Program-made: the position numbers and the translations under genes | The notes under the pieces: model-generated | What the model was told of the DNA's origin: nothing | Seen by the model: only the letters and a program-made list of their open reading frames with translations | Databases searched by the model: none | Shown: in pieces, positions 35,041 to 44,527 of the stretch | Layout: the number at the start of each line of letters is the position of its first letter | Numbering within the stretch: the stretch's first letter is position 1 | Assembly (NCBI RefSeq): GCF_004345245.1 | Contig: NZ_SLUQ01000011.1 | Location: 112,578 to 176,577, forward strand | Source of the DNA: Rhizobium sp. BK251 | GTDB taxonomy: Bacteria > Pseudomonadota > Alphaproteobacteria > Rhizobiales > Rhizobiaceae | DNA length: 64,000 nt | Reading direction: 5' to 3'

Positions 35041-35998
35041 AGTAAACCCAGAACTTGGAGGACCAGAAGAGCAAGCCGGTGAAAGTCGCGATGACGACAA
35101 GGAGGAGCCAGGCCATGGCGGAGGCGTACCCCATGTCGAGCTGAACGAAGGCGCGCTTGTAAAGATATAATGTGTAGAGCAACGTGCTCTCGGCCGGGCC
35201 CCCGGTGCCATTGGAGACGATGTAGGACTGCGTGAACGCCTGGAAGGCGTGGATCATCTGCAGGATGAGGTTGAAGAAGATGACCGGCGTCAGCAGAGGC
35301 AGCGTTATCCGCCGGAACTTGATCCAGGCGGAGGCACCGTCAATCGAGGCGGCCTCATAAAGGGAGGCCGGAATCTGGCGCAGGCCGGCCAGGAAAATCA
35401 CCATTGCCGAACCGAATGTCCAGACATTGAGGATGACCAGCGTCCAGGGAGCGGTATCGGGATTGGCAACCCAGCTCTGCCCTGCAGCGCCGAAAAGACC
35501 GAGGAAGTCATTGAAGATGCCGCGCGAACCGAACACCTCGCGCCAAAGCAAGCCGATGGCCACGCTTCCGCCTATCAGCGAGGGAACATAGAAGATCGAG
35601 CGGTAAAACGCCAAGCCGGAAAGCCCGCGATTGAGAACGACAGCCACCGCAAGCGACATCAAAAGCACGGTCGGAACCGTCCAGCCCACGAAAAAAAACG
35701 TAACGCGCACAGCAGCCCAAAATTGCGGGTCCTGGGTGAACATCTCGATGTAGTTTTCCAAGCCGACCCAACGTGGCGGCCTCAGAATGTTGTAGCGAGT
35801 AAACGACAGGTAGAGCGAGATCAGCGTCGGGCCGAGTGTTATGAAGATCAACCCGACGAACCATGGCGCAAGGAACATGTAGGCCGCCCGGTTTTCAAGC
35901 TGCCGCGGCGTCAGGCGCGACCGCCGCATGACTCGCATAGGCCCAGCGGCTGCGGCCGGAGACCCGGCCAGCCGCGACTGGAATGATGTATGGCTCAT
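35027..35998 (-). CDS. ABC transporter permease, MalF/LacF type
   Basis: 323 residues, six membrane segments after a basic N-terminal tail of about 40 residues. Family motifs: MFLAPWFVGLIFITLGPTLISLYLSF, NYIEMFTQDPQFW, EAASIDGASAWIKFRR (EAA loop), YALFQLDMGYASAMAWLL-like C-terminal region. Follows the binding-protein gene after a 10-bp-stem hairpin; pairs with the MalG-type permease. Confidence 0.9.
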   Translation of the reverse strand: MSHTSFQSRLAGSPAAAAGPMRVMRRSRLTPRQLENRAAYMFLAPWFVGLIFITLGPTLISLYLSFTRYNILRPPRWVGLENYIEMFTQDPQFWAAVRVTFFFVGWTVPTVLLMSLAVAVVLNRGLSGLAFYRSIFYVPSLIGGSVAIGLLWREVFGSRGIFNDFLGLFGAAGQSWVANPDTAPWTLVILNVWTFGSAMVIFLAGLRQIPASLYEAASIDGASAWIKFRRITLPLLTPVIFFNLILQMIHAFQAFTQSYIVSNGTGGPAESTLLYTLYLYKRAFVQLDMGYASAMAWLLLVVIATFTGLLFWSSKFWVYYGDD

Positions 35999-36033
35999 CG
36001 CAAGGCGCCTACCTCTGTGAACGAGACAAGGTG

Positions 36034-36065
36034 GCCGGTCGCGGCCCTTGCGAGACGCGACCGGC
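36034..36065 (-). other. Intercistronic hairpin after the binding-protein gene
   Basis: A perfect 10-bp stem (GCCGGTCGCG with CGCGACCGGC) and 12-base loop begins 9 bases downstream of the binding-protein stop, before the MalF-type permease. No T-run. Same position and likely role as the hairpins at 10127-10154 and 15823-15846. Confidence 0.7.
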
Positions 36066-36074
36066 TTACATCGA

Positions 36075-37397
36075 TTAGCCGCGGATCAGGCGCCCGATCT
36101 GGTCGAGCATCGCGGTTGCGGCATCGTCGGGCGTTGCTCGGCCGAAGGCCACGGATTCATAGGCAGTCGTCAGCGCCTCGACCACCGCGGCATAGCCGCC
36201 GGCAGGAAAGAAGGCGGCCCTGGCCTGTGGCGCGACCTGATTGTAGACCTCGATCAGCTGGCGCTGGCCGGCCGTGGCATTCGGATTCTTGAGCTGCTTT
36301 TCTCGAAAACGGTCGACGGTGACCACTCCGTTGTCCGACAGGTAAATGTCTGCGGCCTGTTCGTTCTGAAGGAAGAAATTCGACCATGCAGCGACGAGCT
36401 TGGCAGAATCGTCATTGCAGTTGGCTCCGATGGCAAAGCCGTTAGCGCCGATATCGTCGCCGGGCCCGGCAGAGCCTCTCGGATAGGGGTGGAGTACGAG
36501 CTCCTCGCCGGGCTTTGCGGCGGCGAGCTGCTTTTGATGTGCGTCAAGCTGATTGGCGGGGCGGGCATCGACAGCGATACGGCCGTTGGCGAGCAACGTG
36601 TCGTCGATGATGTTGTCCGGAATTTCCGACATCATGTCAGCAGGCTCGGTATCGCCCGCCTTGCGGAGACTTTCCCAATAGGTGAAATAGCGCGCAATAG
36701 TATCCTTGCTGACCCCGATGGTACCGTCGGGTTTGAAGAGGACTTCCCCGCTTCCCTGGACAAAGTTGGTAAAGCCGTCCATGGCCTGCCCGAGATTGCC
36801 GGTGGCGTATGTGCCTTGGGGCAGCTTTGCGGAAAGATCGGCCACGAATTTCGCATAGTCATCCCAGGTCCAGTCTGCAGGTGGCACCTTCAGCCCGGCC
36901 GCCTCGATCTGGGTCTTGTTCATCAGCAGCGTAAAGTAGAAGACGCCGCTCGGGATGAAATAGAGTTTGCCGTCCGGGCCGCGGCCAGTATCGAGCACGG
37001 TCTTTTCCACACCGCTTACGTCTAGAGTACCGTCGGCGACCAGATCATCGAGGGGTCGCAGGATCGCAGGATCCGCGTACTGAGCCAGCCATCGCGACTG
37101 CATCGTGATGGCGCAGGGCTGATTGCCGCTGGCCGACTGCACGGTCAGCTTGTCCCAATAGGAATTGAATTCGCCGGGCTCCCGGCTGATCTTGACCCCG
37201 GGATTGGCTGCCTCGAAAAGCTTGGCTATCTCTTCGGTCTTCTGGTTGCGCGTCGTTGCGCCCCACCAGGTAAAGCGGAAATTGCCGGAAAGATCCTGCG
37301 CCAGGGCGGGCGGGACAAAGATACTGAGCGTCAAGGCGCTTATTATTGCGGCAAGGCCGATGCGGAAACCACTATGGCCGGCGAGCTTTAATGACAT
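36075..37397 (-). CDS. ABC transporter solute-binding protein, CUT1 family 1
   Basis: 440 residues with an N-terminal signal peptide (cleavage near PPALA-QD), so periplasmic. The mature chain starts FRFTWWGATTRNQKTEEIAKLFEAANPG, a common opening for extracellular binding proteins family 1. GGGAGGATGAACGC precedes ATG 37397; the frame stays open to 37607 without a good site. First gene of the operon binding protein-permease-permease-ATPase-GntR. Substrate unknown; the neighbouring hydrolase and sugar-acid-type enzymes suggest a plant-derived saccharide or glycoside. Confidence 0.88.
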   Translation of the reverse strand: MSLKLAGHSGFRIGLAAIISALTLSIFVPPALAQDLSGNFRFTWWGATTRNQKTEEIAKLFEAANPGVKISREPGEFNSYWDKLTVQSASGNQPCAITMQSRWLAQYADPAILRPLDDLVADGTLDVSGVEKTVLDTGRGPDGKLYFIPSGVFYFTLLMNKTQIEAAGLKVPPADWTWDDYAKFVADLSAKLPQGTYATGNLGQAMDGFTNFVQGSGEVLFKPDGTIGVSKDTIARYFTYWESLRKAGDTEPADMMSEIPDNIIDDTLLANGRIAVDARPANQLDAHQKQLAAAKPGEELVLHPYPRGSAGPGDDIGANGFAIGANCNDDSAKLVAAWSNFFLQNEQAADIYLSDNGVVTVDRFREKQLKNPNATAGQRQLIEVYNQVAPQARAAFFPAGGYAAVVEALTTAYESVAFGRATPDDAATAMLDQIGRLIRG

Positions 37398-37633
37398 GCG
37401 TTCATCCTCCCAAATGAAAGCGCCGCAGTGGCGCGGCATGCGATTCTGCGCGGGCATATTGCGAGACTCGCACGGTCGCGATCGCAGCGGACCTCGGCGC
37501 TTCTCGTTCATCGACAGATTGCGGCACGGCTCCTCCCGACCCGCATCTGCAACTACCGTTCCGTCAGCCAGCGACTCTATGGGATCAACCGACCGCCTGG
37601 TCTCCAACCCTCACATGCGAGCCTCGATATGCG

Positions 37634-37662
37634 CAACTAGCGTTTTTCAACGTGATCTATAG
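37634..37662. promoter_or_regulatory. 29-bp motif copy A, upstream of the ABC operon
   Basis: Block CAACTAGCGTTTTTCAA, seven variable bases, then TATAG. The same layout, with one mismatch in the 17-base block, recurs at 46338-46366 upstream of the RraA-like gene. It lies about 240 bases before the binding-protein start, between the LysR gene and the importer operon. Likely a shared binding site of a local regulator. Confidence 0.5.
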
Positions 37663-37695
37663 AAGAACATTATAGCTTCTGGAAATGCTCCGACC

Positions 37696-38631
37696 TTACA
37701 GCACCTTTGCCTTCCAGATCGATGAGGAAGCCTTTTCGCGCAGGATGGCGTGAATTCGTTTGGCCACCTCGCGCGTTGCTTTGGTCAGTTGGCGGCTTTC
37801 GCTGTAGGCCATCGATACCGTGCGCGTGATGGCCGGCGAACAAATACGAACACTTGCCAGTGGTGGGTCGAGCAGGGAATCGTACAAGGCTGCGCGCGAC
37901 AGAACAGTCATACCCATATTGCGCTGCACGAGCCGGTGGATCTGGGAAAGGGAATCGATCTCGATGCGGGGCACCCTTGCAACACCGTTGCGTTGGGCTG
38001 TCTCGTCGAAGAGCTGTCGCAGTCCATGATGCTGGGTGGGCAAAACCATCGGCACGCCAGCCAGGCGATCGAGCGGCACCTCGCCGTTTTCATCGAGCAG
38101 GGGAGCGATCGTTTCCATGCGGTCGGCAGCGAGATAGAGCTCTTCTTCGATCAGGGGCTCCACTTGCACGCCACTGATCGACTTGACGCCGAAAACCAGC
38201 CCGAGATCAAGCCGGCCTTCCCTTAGCCAATCGACAATATAGCCCGACATCGATTCCACTACGCGCAGTCGTACATCGGGCAATTCGGCAAGGATCGTTT
38301 CCACGAGGGGTACACAGAGTACGGCGGTGAGCGAGGTCGGCACACCGAAATTGACCGTGCCTACTGCCGTCTTGGCGTGGAGACGCACACTCTCACGCGC
38401 GGTCTCGGCAGCATGCAGGATCTGCCGGGCATGGCTCAGCAACTCCATCCCCTCGCTGGTCAGTGCCACGCCGCGCGGCCGGCGCTCGAACAGGCTGACG
38501 CCAAGCTCCTGCTCCAACGCCTTCACGCGGATGCTCAGGGAAGGTTGGGCGATATGCAATTGCTCCGAGGCAGCGAGGATCGAACCGCAGTCGGCAATGA
38601 CAACGAAATAGCGAAGGTCACGCAAATCCAT
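37696..38631 (-). CDS. LysR-family transcriptional regulator
   Basis: 311 residues. N-terminal winged helix MDLRDLRYFVVIADCGSILAASEQLHIAQPSLSIRVKALEQELG; sensor domain from about 90 (VNFGVPTSLTAVLCVPLVETIL). The closest named style is the Cbl/Nac and tricarballylate-type group; effector unknown. It lies 4 bases after the CitE-like gene and on the same strand, so it is the last gene of the catabolic operon, unlike the usual divergent arrangement of LysR genes. Confidence 0.88.
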   Translation of the reverse strand: MDLRDLRYFVVIADCGSILAASEQLHIAQPSLSIRVKALEQELGVSLFERRPRGVALTSEGMELLSHARQILHAAETARESVRLHAKTAVGTVNFGVPTSLTAVLCVPLVETILAELPDVRLRVVESMSGYIVDWLREGRLDLGLVFGVKSISGVQVEPLIEEELYLAADRMETIAPLLDENGEVPLDRLAGVPMVLPTQHHGLRQLFDETAQRNGVARVPRIEIDSLSQIHRLVQRNMGMTVLSRAALYDSLLDPPLASVRICSPAITRTVSMAYSESRQLTKATREVAKRIHAILREKASSSIWKAKVL

Positions 38632-38635
38632 CGCG

Positions 38636-39550
38636 TCAGCCCGAGGCCCCGGCGATTACCTTCAGTCGTTCCTTGAGGCTTATCATCTCGCCCTTGGCAA
38701 TGAGCGCCCGTGCCCGATCTGCCACGGGCTGGTCTATCATCTTGTTGTTGAACGTCACCGCGCCCCTGCCCTGTCTTAGTGCCTCATCGTAAGCATCGAC
38801 GAGTTTTAGCGCCAAGGCAAGTTGATCCGCTGTGGGACTGAACTCCTCATTCAGGATATCGATCTGATTGGGATGGATACAGAAACCGCCCTCAAAGCCT
38901 AGTGCCCGCGAGCGCCGCACCACGGCACGGAAAGCCGCGCGGTCGGCGAACTGCGCCACCGAGCCGAGATATCCGATCGGCAGGATGCCAGCGGCCCGGG
39001 CCTTTGCCACAAGGTCCATATTCGGCATATAAAGGCCATCGGCCTCCGGCTCCATGCCGAGATCGAGCGACAGGTCCTCGGCGCCGATCGTGATCGCGAC
39101 GAGCCGTTCGGAGGCCCGGGCGATTTCGGCCATGTTGGCCAGGCCCTCAGCGGTTTCGATCATGGCGAGAAGACGGGTGTGGCCCTGAGCAAGGCCCCGT
39201 TCGCGCTCCAGTTCGCCTGCAATTTCCGCGATTGCCCTGACATAGGCGGCGTCCGGAACCTTGGGCAGGTTGAGCGCATCGACATCCGATCCGATCGCTG
39301 CTTCGACGTCCGGCAGCGCCAGGCGAAATGGCCGGTTGATGCGTACGACGACGTCAGCACCCCTTCCGGCGAGCTGCCTGGCCACGGTCGGCACGGCCGC
39401 TCGCGCTTCTGCTTTGCGTTCCAGCGGCACCGAATCTTCCAGGTCGATCTGGAAGGCATCCGGATTACGCCGCCGGGCACTCTCAACATGCCTGGCGCTG
39501 GTGGCCGGCACGAACAGCATCGAACGCCAGATTGGCAGATGCCGGCTCAT
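38636..39550 (-). CDS. CitE-like acyl-CoA lyase (HpcH/HpaI family)
   Basis: 304 residues, TIM barrel. Motifs of the citrate-lyase-beta/malyl-CoA-lyase group: RSMLFVPATSARHVESA, FQIDLEDSVPLERKAEAR (metal Asp/Glu), VVRINRP, LPKV, MIETAEGLANM and IGAEDLSLDLG. Such enzymes cleave beta-hydroxyacyl-CoA (malyl-, citramalyl-, methylmalyl-CoA) to acetyl- or propionyl-CoA plus an alpha-keto acid. ATG 39550 overlaps the CoA-transferase stop (ATGA), so the pair very likely acts in sequence: activation, then cleavage. Confidence 0.87.
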   Translation of the reverse strand: MSRHLPIWRSMLFVPATSARHVESARRRNPDAFQIDLEDSVPLERKAEARAAVPTVARQLAGRGADVVVRINRPFRLALPDVEAAIGSDVDALNLPKVPDAAYVRAIAEIAGELERERGLAQGHTRLLAMIETAEGLANMAEIARASERLVAITIGAEDLSLDLGMEPEADGLYMPNMDLVAKARAAGILPIGYLGSVAQFADRAAFRAVVRRSRALGFEGGFCIHPNQIDILNEEFSPTADQLALALKLVDAYDEALRQGRGAVTFNNKMIDQPVADRARALIAKGEMISLKERLKVIAGASG

Positions 39551-40764
39551 TTCATCGGCTCTCCGGTTTCGGACCAACCTATCTCGTCAAGGATCTCCCG
39601 GCTGTGTTCGCCGAGCCGTGGTGCCGGCCGGCGGAATACACCTGGAGTATGAGACAGGCGCGGGACAATGTTGTGCATTGGAATCGGCCCGAGTTCCTCA
39701 TCTGGCATCGAGACCACCACACCGCGTTCATTGACATATGGATTGACCAGAAGGCCGCCCATGTCCAAAACCGGGGCAACAGTGACGCCTGCACCCTCAA
39801 AGAGCGTGAGATTGCCGGCGAGATCACGCGAGCCGATGAAGTCAGCGAGTATACGATCAAGCTCGTCCCGATTGCAGACCCGCGCATCATTGGTGGCAAA
39901 GGATGGATGGGTCTTGAGTTCCGGTCGTCCTATGGTGTCGAAGATGCGCTCCGCCATTGATTGCATCGAGCCGGAAAGCGCAAGGAATTTGCCATCTGCA
40001 CATTCATAGATGTTGCGCGGCGCGGTATGGCTGGCCTGATTTCCCGCACGCGCCGTTACGCTACCGCTCAGGTGATACCGCAGGGCCTCGCTCGCTATCA
40101 GCGAAAAGATTGGTTCGAAAAGGGACAGATCGATCACCTGCCCCTGCCCCTTACCGGTTTCCACGACACGAACGGCAGCCATTGTCGCCGAGGCACCGTA
40201 GAGTCCGGCAACCATATCAGCCATCGCCAAAGGAGGTAGCAATGGCGGCCGGTCGGGCCAACCGTTGAGTGAGGCATAGCCCGACATGGCCTCCACCAGC
40301 GTACCGAAGCCCGGTTTTTCGCGATATGACCCCGTCTGACCCCAACCTGAAATCCGCAGGATCACCAGGTTCGGGTTCATTGCATGCAGCGTTTCAGGAG
40401 AAAGGCCCCATTTCTCCAGCGTCCCGGGCACGAAATTTTCCACGAGCACCTGACTGGTCTCAAGAAGTCTTTCGAATACGTGCCTATCAGGATCGCGCCG
40501 CACATCGAGCGTCATACTGCGCTTGTTTCGGGAATAGATCTTCCAGTAGACGTCGACGTCGTCCACAAGCCAGCGACGGAGGTCGTCGCCCTTGTCGGGG
40601 TGCTCAATCTTGATGACGTCAGCACCATAGTCGGCTAGGACCAGCGTCGCCATGTTTCCGGCGACCAGCCGCGACATGTCTAGTACGCGGATCCCCTCGA
40701 GCGGGCCCTTCCGTGAAGGATCGAAGTGGTCCATATGGGGTGGGTGCCTCGGTGTCTTGTTCAT
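39547..40764 (-). CDS. CaiB/BaiF-family CoA-transferase
   Basis: 405 residues, family III CoA-transferase. Characteristic openings GPLEGIRVLDMSRLVAGNMATLVLADYGADVIKIEHPDKGDDLRRW, catalytic Asp region LAMADMVAGLYGASATMAAV, and GRPELKTHPSFATNDARVCNRDEL. Transfers CoA from a donor such as succinyl-CoA to a carboxylic acid. ATG 40764 overlaps the upstream dehydrogenase stop (ATGA), and its own stop overlaps the lyase start. Related pairs act on malate, citramalate or mesaconate; the acid used here is not known. Confidence 0.9.
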   Translation of the reverse strand: MNKTPRHPPHMDHFDPSRKGPLEGIRVLDMSRLVAGNMATLVLADYGADVIKIEHPDKGDDLRRWLVDDVDVYWKIYSRNKRSMTLDVRRDPDRHVFERLLETSQVLVENFVPGTLEKWGLSPETLHAMNPNLVILRISGWGQTGSYREKPGFGTLVEAMSGYASLNGWPDRPPLLPPLAMADMVAGLYGASATMAAVRVVETGKGQGQVIDLSLFEPIFSLIASEALRYHLSGSVTARAGNQASHTAPRNIYECADGKFLALSGSMQSMAERIFDTIGRPELKTHPSFATNDARVCNRDELDRILADFIGSRDLAGNLTLFEGAGVTVAPVLDMGGLLVNPYVNERGVVVSMPDEELGPIPMHNIVPRLSHTPGVFRRPAPRLGEHSREILDEIGWSETGEPMK

Positions 40765-41873
40765 TGGAATTCGATTACCGGCTTGATCTCCTTCAGTGCC
40801 TTCATGCTTGCCAGGGCTTCGTTGGCCTGTTCGAGCGTGAAACTGTTGGAGATCATCTTCTCGAAGGGAATGCGTCCCCGCCAGCGATCGGCAAATTGCA
40901 GGGCTCGCCAGTAGGAGCGGGCATCACCGGAAAACGAGCCGATGAGACGCAGGTTCTTCTTCACGATGGTCGAAGGCTTTATCGTGGTTTCACCTTCGCT
41001 CAATTGCCCGACGGTCAGATAGCGCCCTCCGCGCCGAACGAGATCGAGACCCTCGTTGAAAGCGCCTGGCTGCCCGGTGAATTCCATGACGATGTCGGCC
41101 CCGCGCCCCTCTGTCAGCTTCCTTACTGCGTCGAGCCGCTCCTCTGGTGTCGTACGCTCGACCGATAGAACCTCGGTTGCTCCAAAATCCTCGGCAAGCT
41201 TCAGGCGCGCGTCGGGAGCGCCGGCCATTATCACCTGAGAGGCGCCCGCCACAGAGGCAACGGCCGCGGCCAGCAGTCCCAGCGGTCCCGAGCCTTGAAT
41301 CATCACCGTTTCATGGGGCTGAATGTCACCGAGATTGGAATAGGCGTTCATCACCGAGCGGAAGGCACAGCTGCACAGGCTCGCCACAGGGCTGGACATG
41401 CCGTCTGGCACCCGGAACCGTCCAGATTGCGGCAATACGTAGCCGTATTCGGTAAAGCCTCCGAGCAGGTAGGGAGGCTTCTCGATATTCTCGTACATGT
41501 AGGCCCGGCGGTTCTCGCACAGGGTCGGCTGCCGGGCCACGGTGCAGTAGTAGCACGAGCCACAAGCGGTATGGGTCCAGACAATACGGTCGCCTTCTCT
41601 TAGGACAGTGCCAGCACTGTCCTTTTCGGCGCCCGGCCCCAGCTTGACCACCCGGCCGACCATCTCGTGGCCGATGATGACCGGCAGATCGACCTTGAGC
41701 GCCAGCGAGCCCTGCCACAGATGTACATCCGTGCCGCAGAGTGTGCATGCTTCCGTCTTGACCAGGATGGCTCCGGGCTCCACGTCCTTCGGCACAGGCA
41801 CTTCCTCGATCTTCAGTGGATCGCGGAAACGACGCAGCACGGCTGCGCGGGAGAACGAAGGAATAGCACACAT
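40761..41873 (-). CDS. Zinc-type medium-chain alcohol/polyol dehydrogenase
   Basis: 370 residues. Catalytic zinc region ACTLCGTDVHLWQG and GHEMVGRV; structural cysteines in ACGSCYYCTVARQPTLCENR; NAD-binding GSGPLGLLAAAVASVAGA. Threonine/sorbitol dehydrogenase-like. The four-base overlap with the CoA-transferase and the aldehyde dehydrogenase 38 bases upstream place it in the operon converting an alcohol to an acid for CoA activation. Confidence 0.88.
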   Translation of the reverse strand: MCAIPSFSRAAVLRRFRDPLKIEEVPVPKDVEPGAILVKTEACTLCGTDVHLWQGSLALKVDLPVIIGHEMVGRVVKLGPGAEKDSAGTVLREGDRIVWTHTACGSCYYCTVARQPTLCENRRAYMYENIEKPPYLLGGFTEYGYVLPQSGRFRVPDGMSSPVASLCSCAFRSVMNAYSNLGDIQPHETVMIQGSGPLGLLAAAVASVAGASQVIMAGAPDARLKLAEDFGATEVLSVERTTPEERLDAVRKLTEGRGADIVMEFTGQPGAFNEGLDLVRRGGRYLTVGQLSEGETTIKPSTIVKKNLRLIGSFSGDARSYWRALQFADRWRGRIPFEKMISNSFTLEQANEALASMKALKEIKPVIEFQ

Positions 41874-41911
41874 GGCATACAGACTTTCGGGTTGAGAACG
41901 AGAAATCCGCG

Positions 41912-43351
41912 TCAGCCGTGGTTAAACACCACGGTCTTGGCAACGGTGAATTCGCGCAGTGCTTCAAGGCCCTTTTCGCGGCCGTGACCGGACTTCTTCA
42001 CGCCGCCGAATGGCAACTCCACGCCTCCGCCGGCACCATAGCTGTTGATGAAGACCTGCCCGGCTTTAACGCGCTTTGCCATCCGCATCTGCCGTGCGCC
42101 GTTTTCAGTCCATATGCCGCAGACGAGACCGAAATCGGTCCCGTTGGCGATCCTCAGCGCATCAGTCTCATCATCGAAAGGGACCACCGCCAGCACCGGA
42201 CCGAACACCTCCTCTCGCGCCAGGTCATTGCCCTCTGGAACGAGCCCGAACAATGTCGGGGTGACAAAGTAGCCGTTCGGATCAGCACTCTTGTCCAGCA
42301 TGCCTGTCGCAACGACCTCCAGGCCGCTGTCACGTGCGCCATGAAGGAAACTCTCCACCCGCTGCTTCTGCTGACGGCTGATCACTGCACCGCAATCGAG
42401 GTCGGCCGTATGGGAACCAACACGGACGCGGGAAAAGCGCTGCGAAAGCGACCGCATGAAGCTTTCATAGATCGATCTCTGCAGCAGGACGCGACTCCCT
42501 GCCGAGCAGGTCTGGCCGGCATTCTGCACGATAGCCTTTATCACCGCCTCGATCGCGGCTTCATAGTTGACGTCCTCGAAGATGATCTGGGGCGACTTGC
42601 CACCCAGCTCGAGCATGCAGGGGATATGGTTTCTGGCCGCCGCCGTCTGGACCAGCGTTCCAATTTCAGGTGAGCCGGTAAAGGAGATGAAATCAATGCC
42701 TCGATGAACGGAGAGAGCTGCCCCGGCCTCTTCGCCATAGCCCGTCACAACGTTGATCACCCCGTCGGGAAAGCCTGCCTCGGTTGCAATCTCGGCAAGC
42801 CGCATTATACCCAGGCATGCTTCCTCCGCAGGCTTCAATACCGACGTATTGCCTGCGGCGAGTGCAGGCCCCAGGGTGCGCCCGAACATCGAGATCGGAT
42901 AATTCCAGGGGATGATGTGACCCGTCACCCCGCGTGGCTCGCGCAGGATGATCACCTGGTAGCCGTTGAGATAGGGGATCGTCTCGCCATGCAACTTGTC
43001 GGCGGCGCCGCCGTAGAATTCGAAGTAGCGGGCACAGACCGTAACGTCGGTGCGAGCCTGCGTCAGGGGCTTGCCAGTATCAGCCGCCTCAATCTGCGCC
43101 AGTTCCTCGTGGTGATCGAGGATCAAGGCAGCCAGTCTGCTCATAAGCCGGCCCCGCTCGAGTGCCGCCATGTTTCCCCAGGCGCCATCGAAGGCGCGAC
43201 GTGCCGCCGCAACGGCCTTGTCCACGTCGACGGCGGTGCCGCGCGCGATGTGGCCGATCTCCTTGCCGTCGCTCGGAGAATACATCGGAATGGTGTCACG
43301 CGAGACGGCGGACTGCCATTTGCCGCCTATCAGCATTTCGTTCGAACCCAT
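41912..43351 (-). CDS. NAD(P)-dependent aldehyde dehydrogenase
   Basis: 479 residues. Motifs: IPWNYPISMFGRTLGPALAAGNTSVLKPAE (cofactor loop), LELGGKSPQIIFED with the general-base Glu, GQTCSAGSRVLLQ with the nucleophilic Cys, and EEVFGPVLAVVPF. Family members include betaine-, gamma-glutamyl- and sugar-aldehyde dehydrogenases. ATG 43351 follows the reading SGMGSNEMLIGG; the upstream 32 codons are not conserved. Partner of the alcohol dehydrogenase downstream. Confidence 0.9.
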   Translation of the reverse strand: MGSNEMLIGGKWQSAVSRDTIPMYSPSDGKEIGHIARGTAVDVDKAVAAARRAFDGAWGNMAALERGRLMSRLAALILDHHEELAQIEAADTGKPLTQARTDVTVCARYFEFYGGAADKLHGETIPYLNGYQVIILREPRGVTGHIIPWNYPISMFGRTLGPALAAGNTSVLKPAEEACLGIMRLAEIATEAGFPDGVINVVTGYGEEAGAALSVHRGIDFISFTGSPEIGTLVQTAAARNHIPCMLELGGKSPQIIFEDVNYEAAIEAVIKAIVQNAGQTCSAGSRVLLQRSIYESFMRSLSQRFSRVRVGSHTADLDCGAVISRQQKQRVESFLHGARDSGLEVVATGMLDKSADPNGYFVTPTLFGLVPEGNDLAREEVFGPVLAVVPFDDETDALRIANGTDFGLVCGIWTENGARQMRMAKRVKAGQVFINSYGAGGGVELPFGGVKKSGHGREKGLEALREFTVAKTVVFNHG

Positions 43352-43475
43352 GCCGCTCCACCCTGTCTTTGCAGATCCGGACAGGTTGCCCTGATCACGC
43401 AAGCAAGTATCACCTGCCGGAGCTATCAGACAAATAGTCAATACCAAAGGGAGCTATATGGATCGTTGATAGCCG

Positions 43476-44474
43476 CTAGCCGAGCAGAGGTCCACTCGCG
43501 ATGGTCATACGGGTGCATACGGCAATCGCAGCGGCCAGGCCATCCTGTCTGGCGACGCCCTTGCCGGCGATATCAAACGCCGTGCCATGACCAGCAGTGG
43601 CAATGGGGATAGGCAGGCCGGCAATCACGGTAACACTGCGGCCCAGTCCCAGGAGCTTGAGTGCGATCTGACCCTGATCATGGTACATCGTGACCACCGC
43701 ATGATAACCGCCCTCGAGGACATGAGGAAACACGCTGTCGGCGGGGAAAGGTCCCTCGGCATCGATGCCAGATTGTCTGGCGGCGAGGATTGCGGGAGCA
43801 ATCACATCGATCTCCTCCCGCCCGAATGCTCCTCCCTCGCCGGCATGCGGATTGAGCGCTGACACCGCAAGCCGGGGATGCTCGATCCCGATGCCGAGCA
43901 GAAAGTCGTGCATGCGATGGATACCGCGACTCACTGCCGATGGCGTAACAAGGCCTGCCACTTGCGAGAGCGGCACATGCGAGGTGACGCGAGAGGTCCA
44001 CACATCCCCGAGCATGTTGATTTCGCCAGCGCTGCCACCAAGGAGGCGTGAAAACAGTGCCGCCTCGTCGCCGCCGTCGTGGCCGCCATCGCGCATCGCC
44101 TGCTTGTTGAGGGGGGCATAGACAAGGCCATCAATCTGGCCCGATCGAGCGGCGGCCGCGATATGAGCAAACGTATCCAGGACCTCGCGGCCGGCTGCCG
44201 CCGATACATGACCCGGCAAGCCGACGGGAGCCGAAAATGGCAGCGGCACAAATGCCGGCGTGGGATCCCTGCGGCGTGCCTGGGCGAGGGTGTCGAGCCG
44301 CCGCAATTCGGGCGTGACACCCGCGATGGCGCATCCATGTTCAAGGACCAGCGGGTCTCCGATGACGACCAAGGCAACGCCCGCCTCTCCCGGAGGTTCG
44401 TCGATCATCCGCGCCACAAGCTCCGGACCGATGCCGTAGCGGTCGCCCATGGTCAGAGCCAGTACCTTGTTCAT
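43476..44474 (-). CDS. PdxA-family NAD-dependent 4-phosphate dehydrogenase
   Basis: 332 residues. It retains metal and substrate features of PdxA (LTMGDRYGIGPELVARM in place of the usual MGDPAGIGPE, MTSRVTSHVPLSQV, LNPHAGEGGAFGREE, GPFPADSVF, YHDQGQIALK). Apart from 4-hydroxythreonine-4-phosphate in vitamin B6 synthesis, a branch (PdxA2) oxidises D-threonate or D-erythronate 4-phosphate in sugar-acid catabolism. The context, with no other B6 genes, favours the catabolic branch; no matching kinase is seen. Start chosen at ATG 44474 (MNKVLALTMGD). Divergent from the gene at 44570. Confidence 0.82.
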   Translation of the reverse strand: MNKVLALTMGDRYGIGPELVARMIDEPPGEAGVALVVIGDPLVLEHGCAIAGVTPELRRLDTLAQARRRDPTPAFVPLPFSAPVGLPGHVSAAAGREVLDTFAHIAAAARSGQIDGLVYAPLNKQAMRDGGHDGGDEAALFSRLLGGSAGEINMLGDVWTSRVTSHVPLSQVAGLVTPSAVSRGIHRMHDFLLGIGIEHPRLAVSALNPHAGEGGAFGREEIDVIAPAILAARQSGIDAEGPFPADSVFPHVLEGGYHAVVTMYHDQGQIALKLLGLGRSVTVIAGLPIPIATAGHGTAFDIAGKGVARQDGLAAAIAVCTRMTIASGPLLG

Positions 44475-44527
44475 GATCTGCGTAGCCTCCCTCATGCCAG
44501 GACCCGGCAGCGTGACAATGAGGGTTT

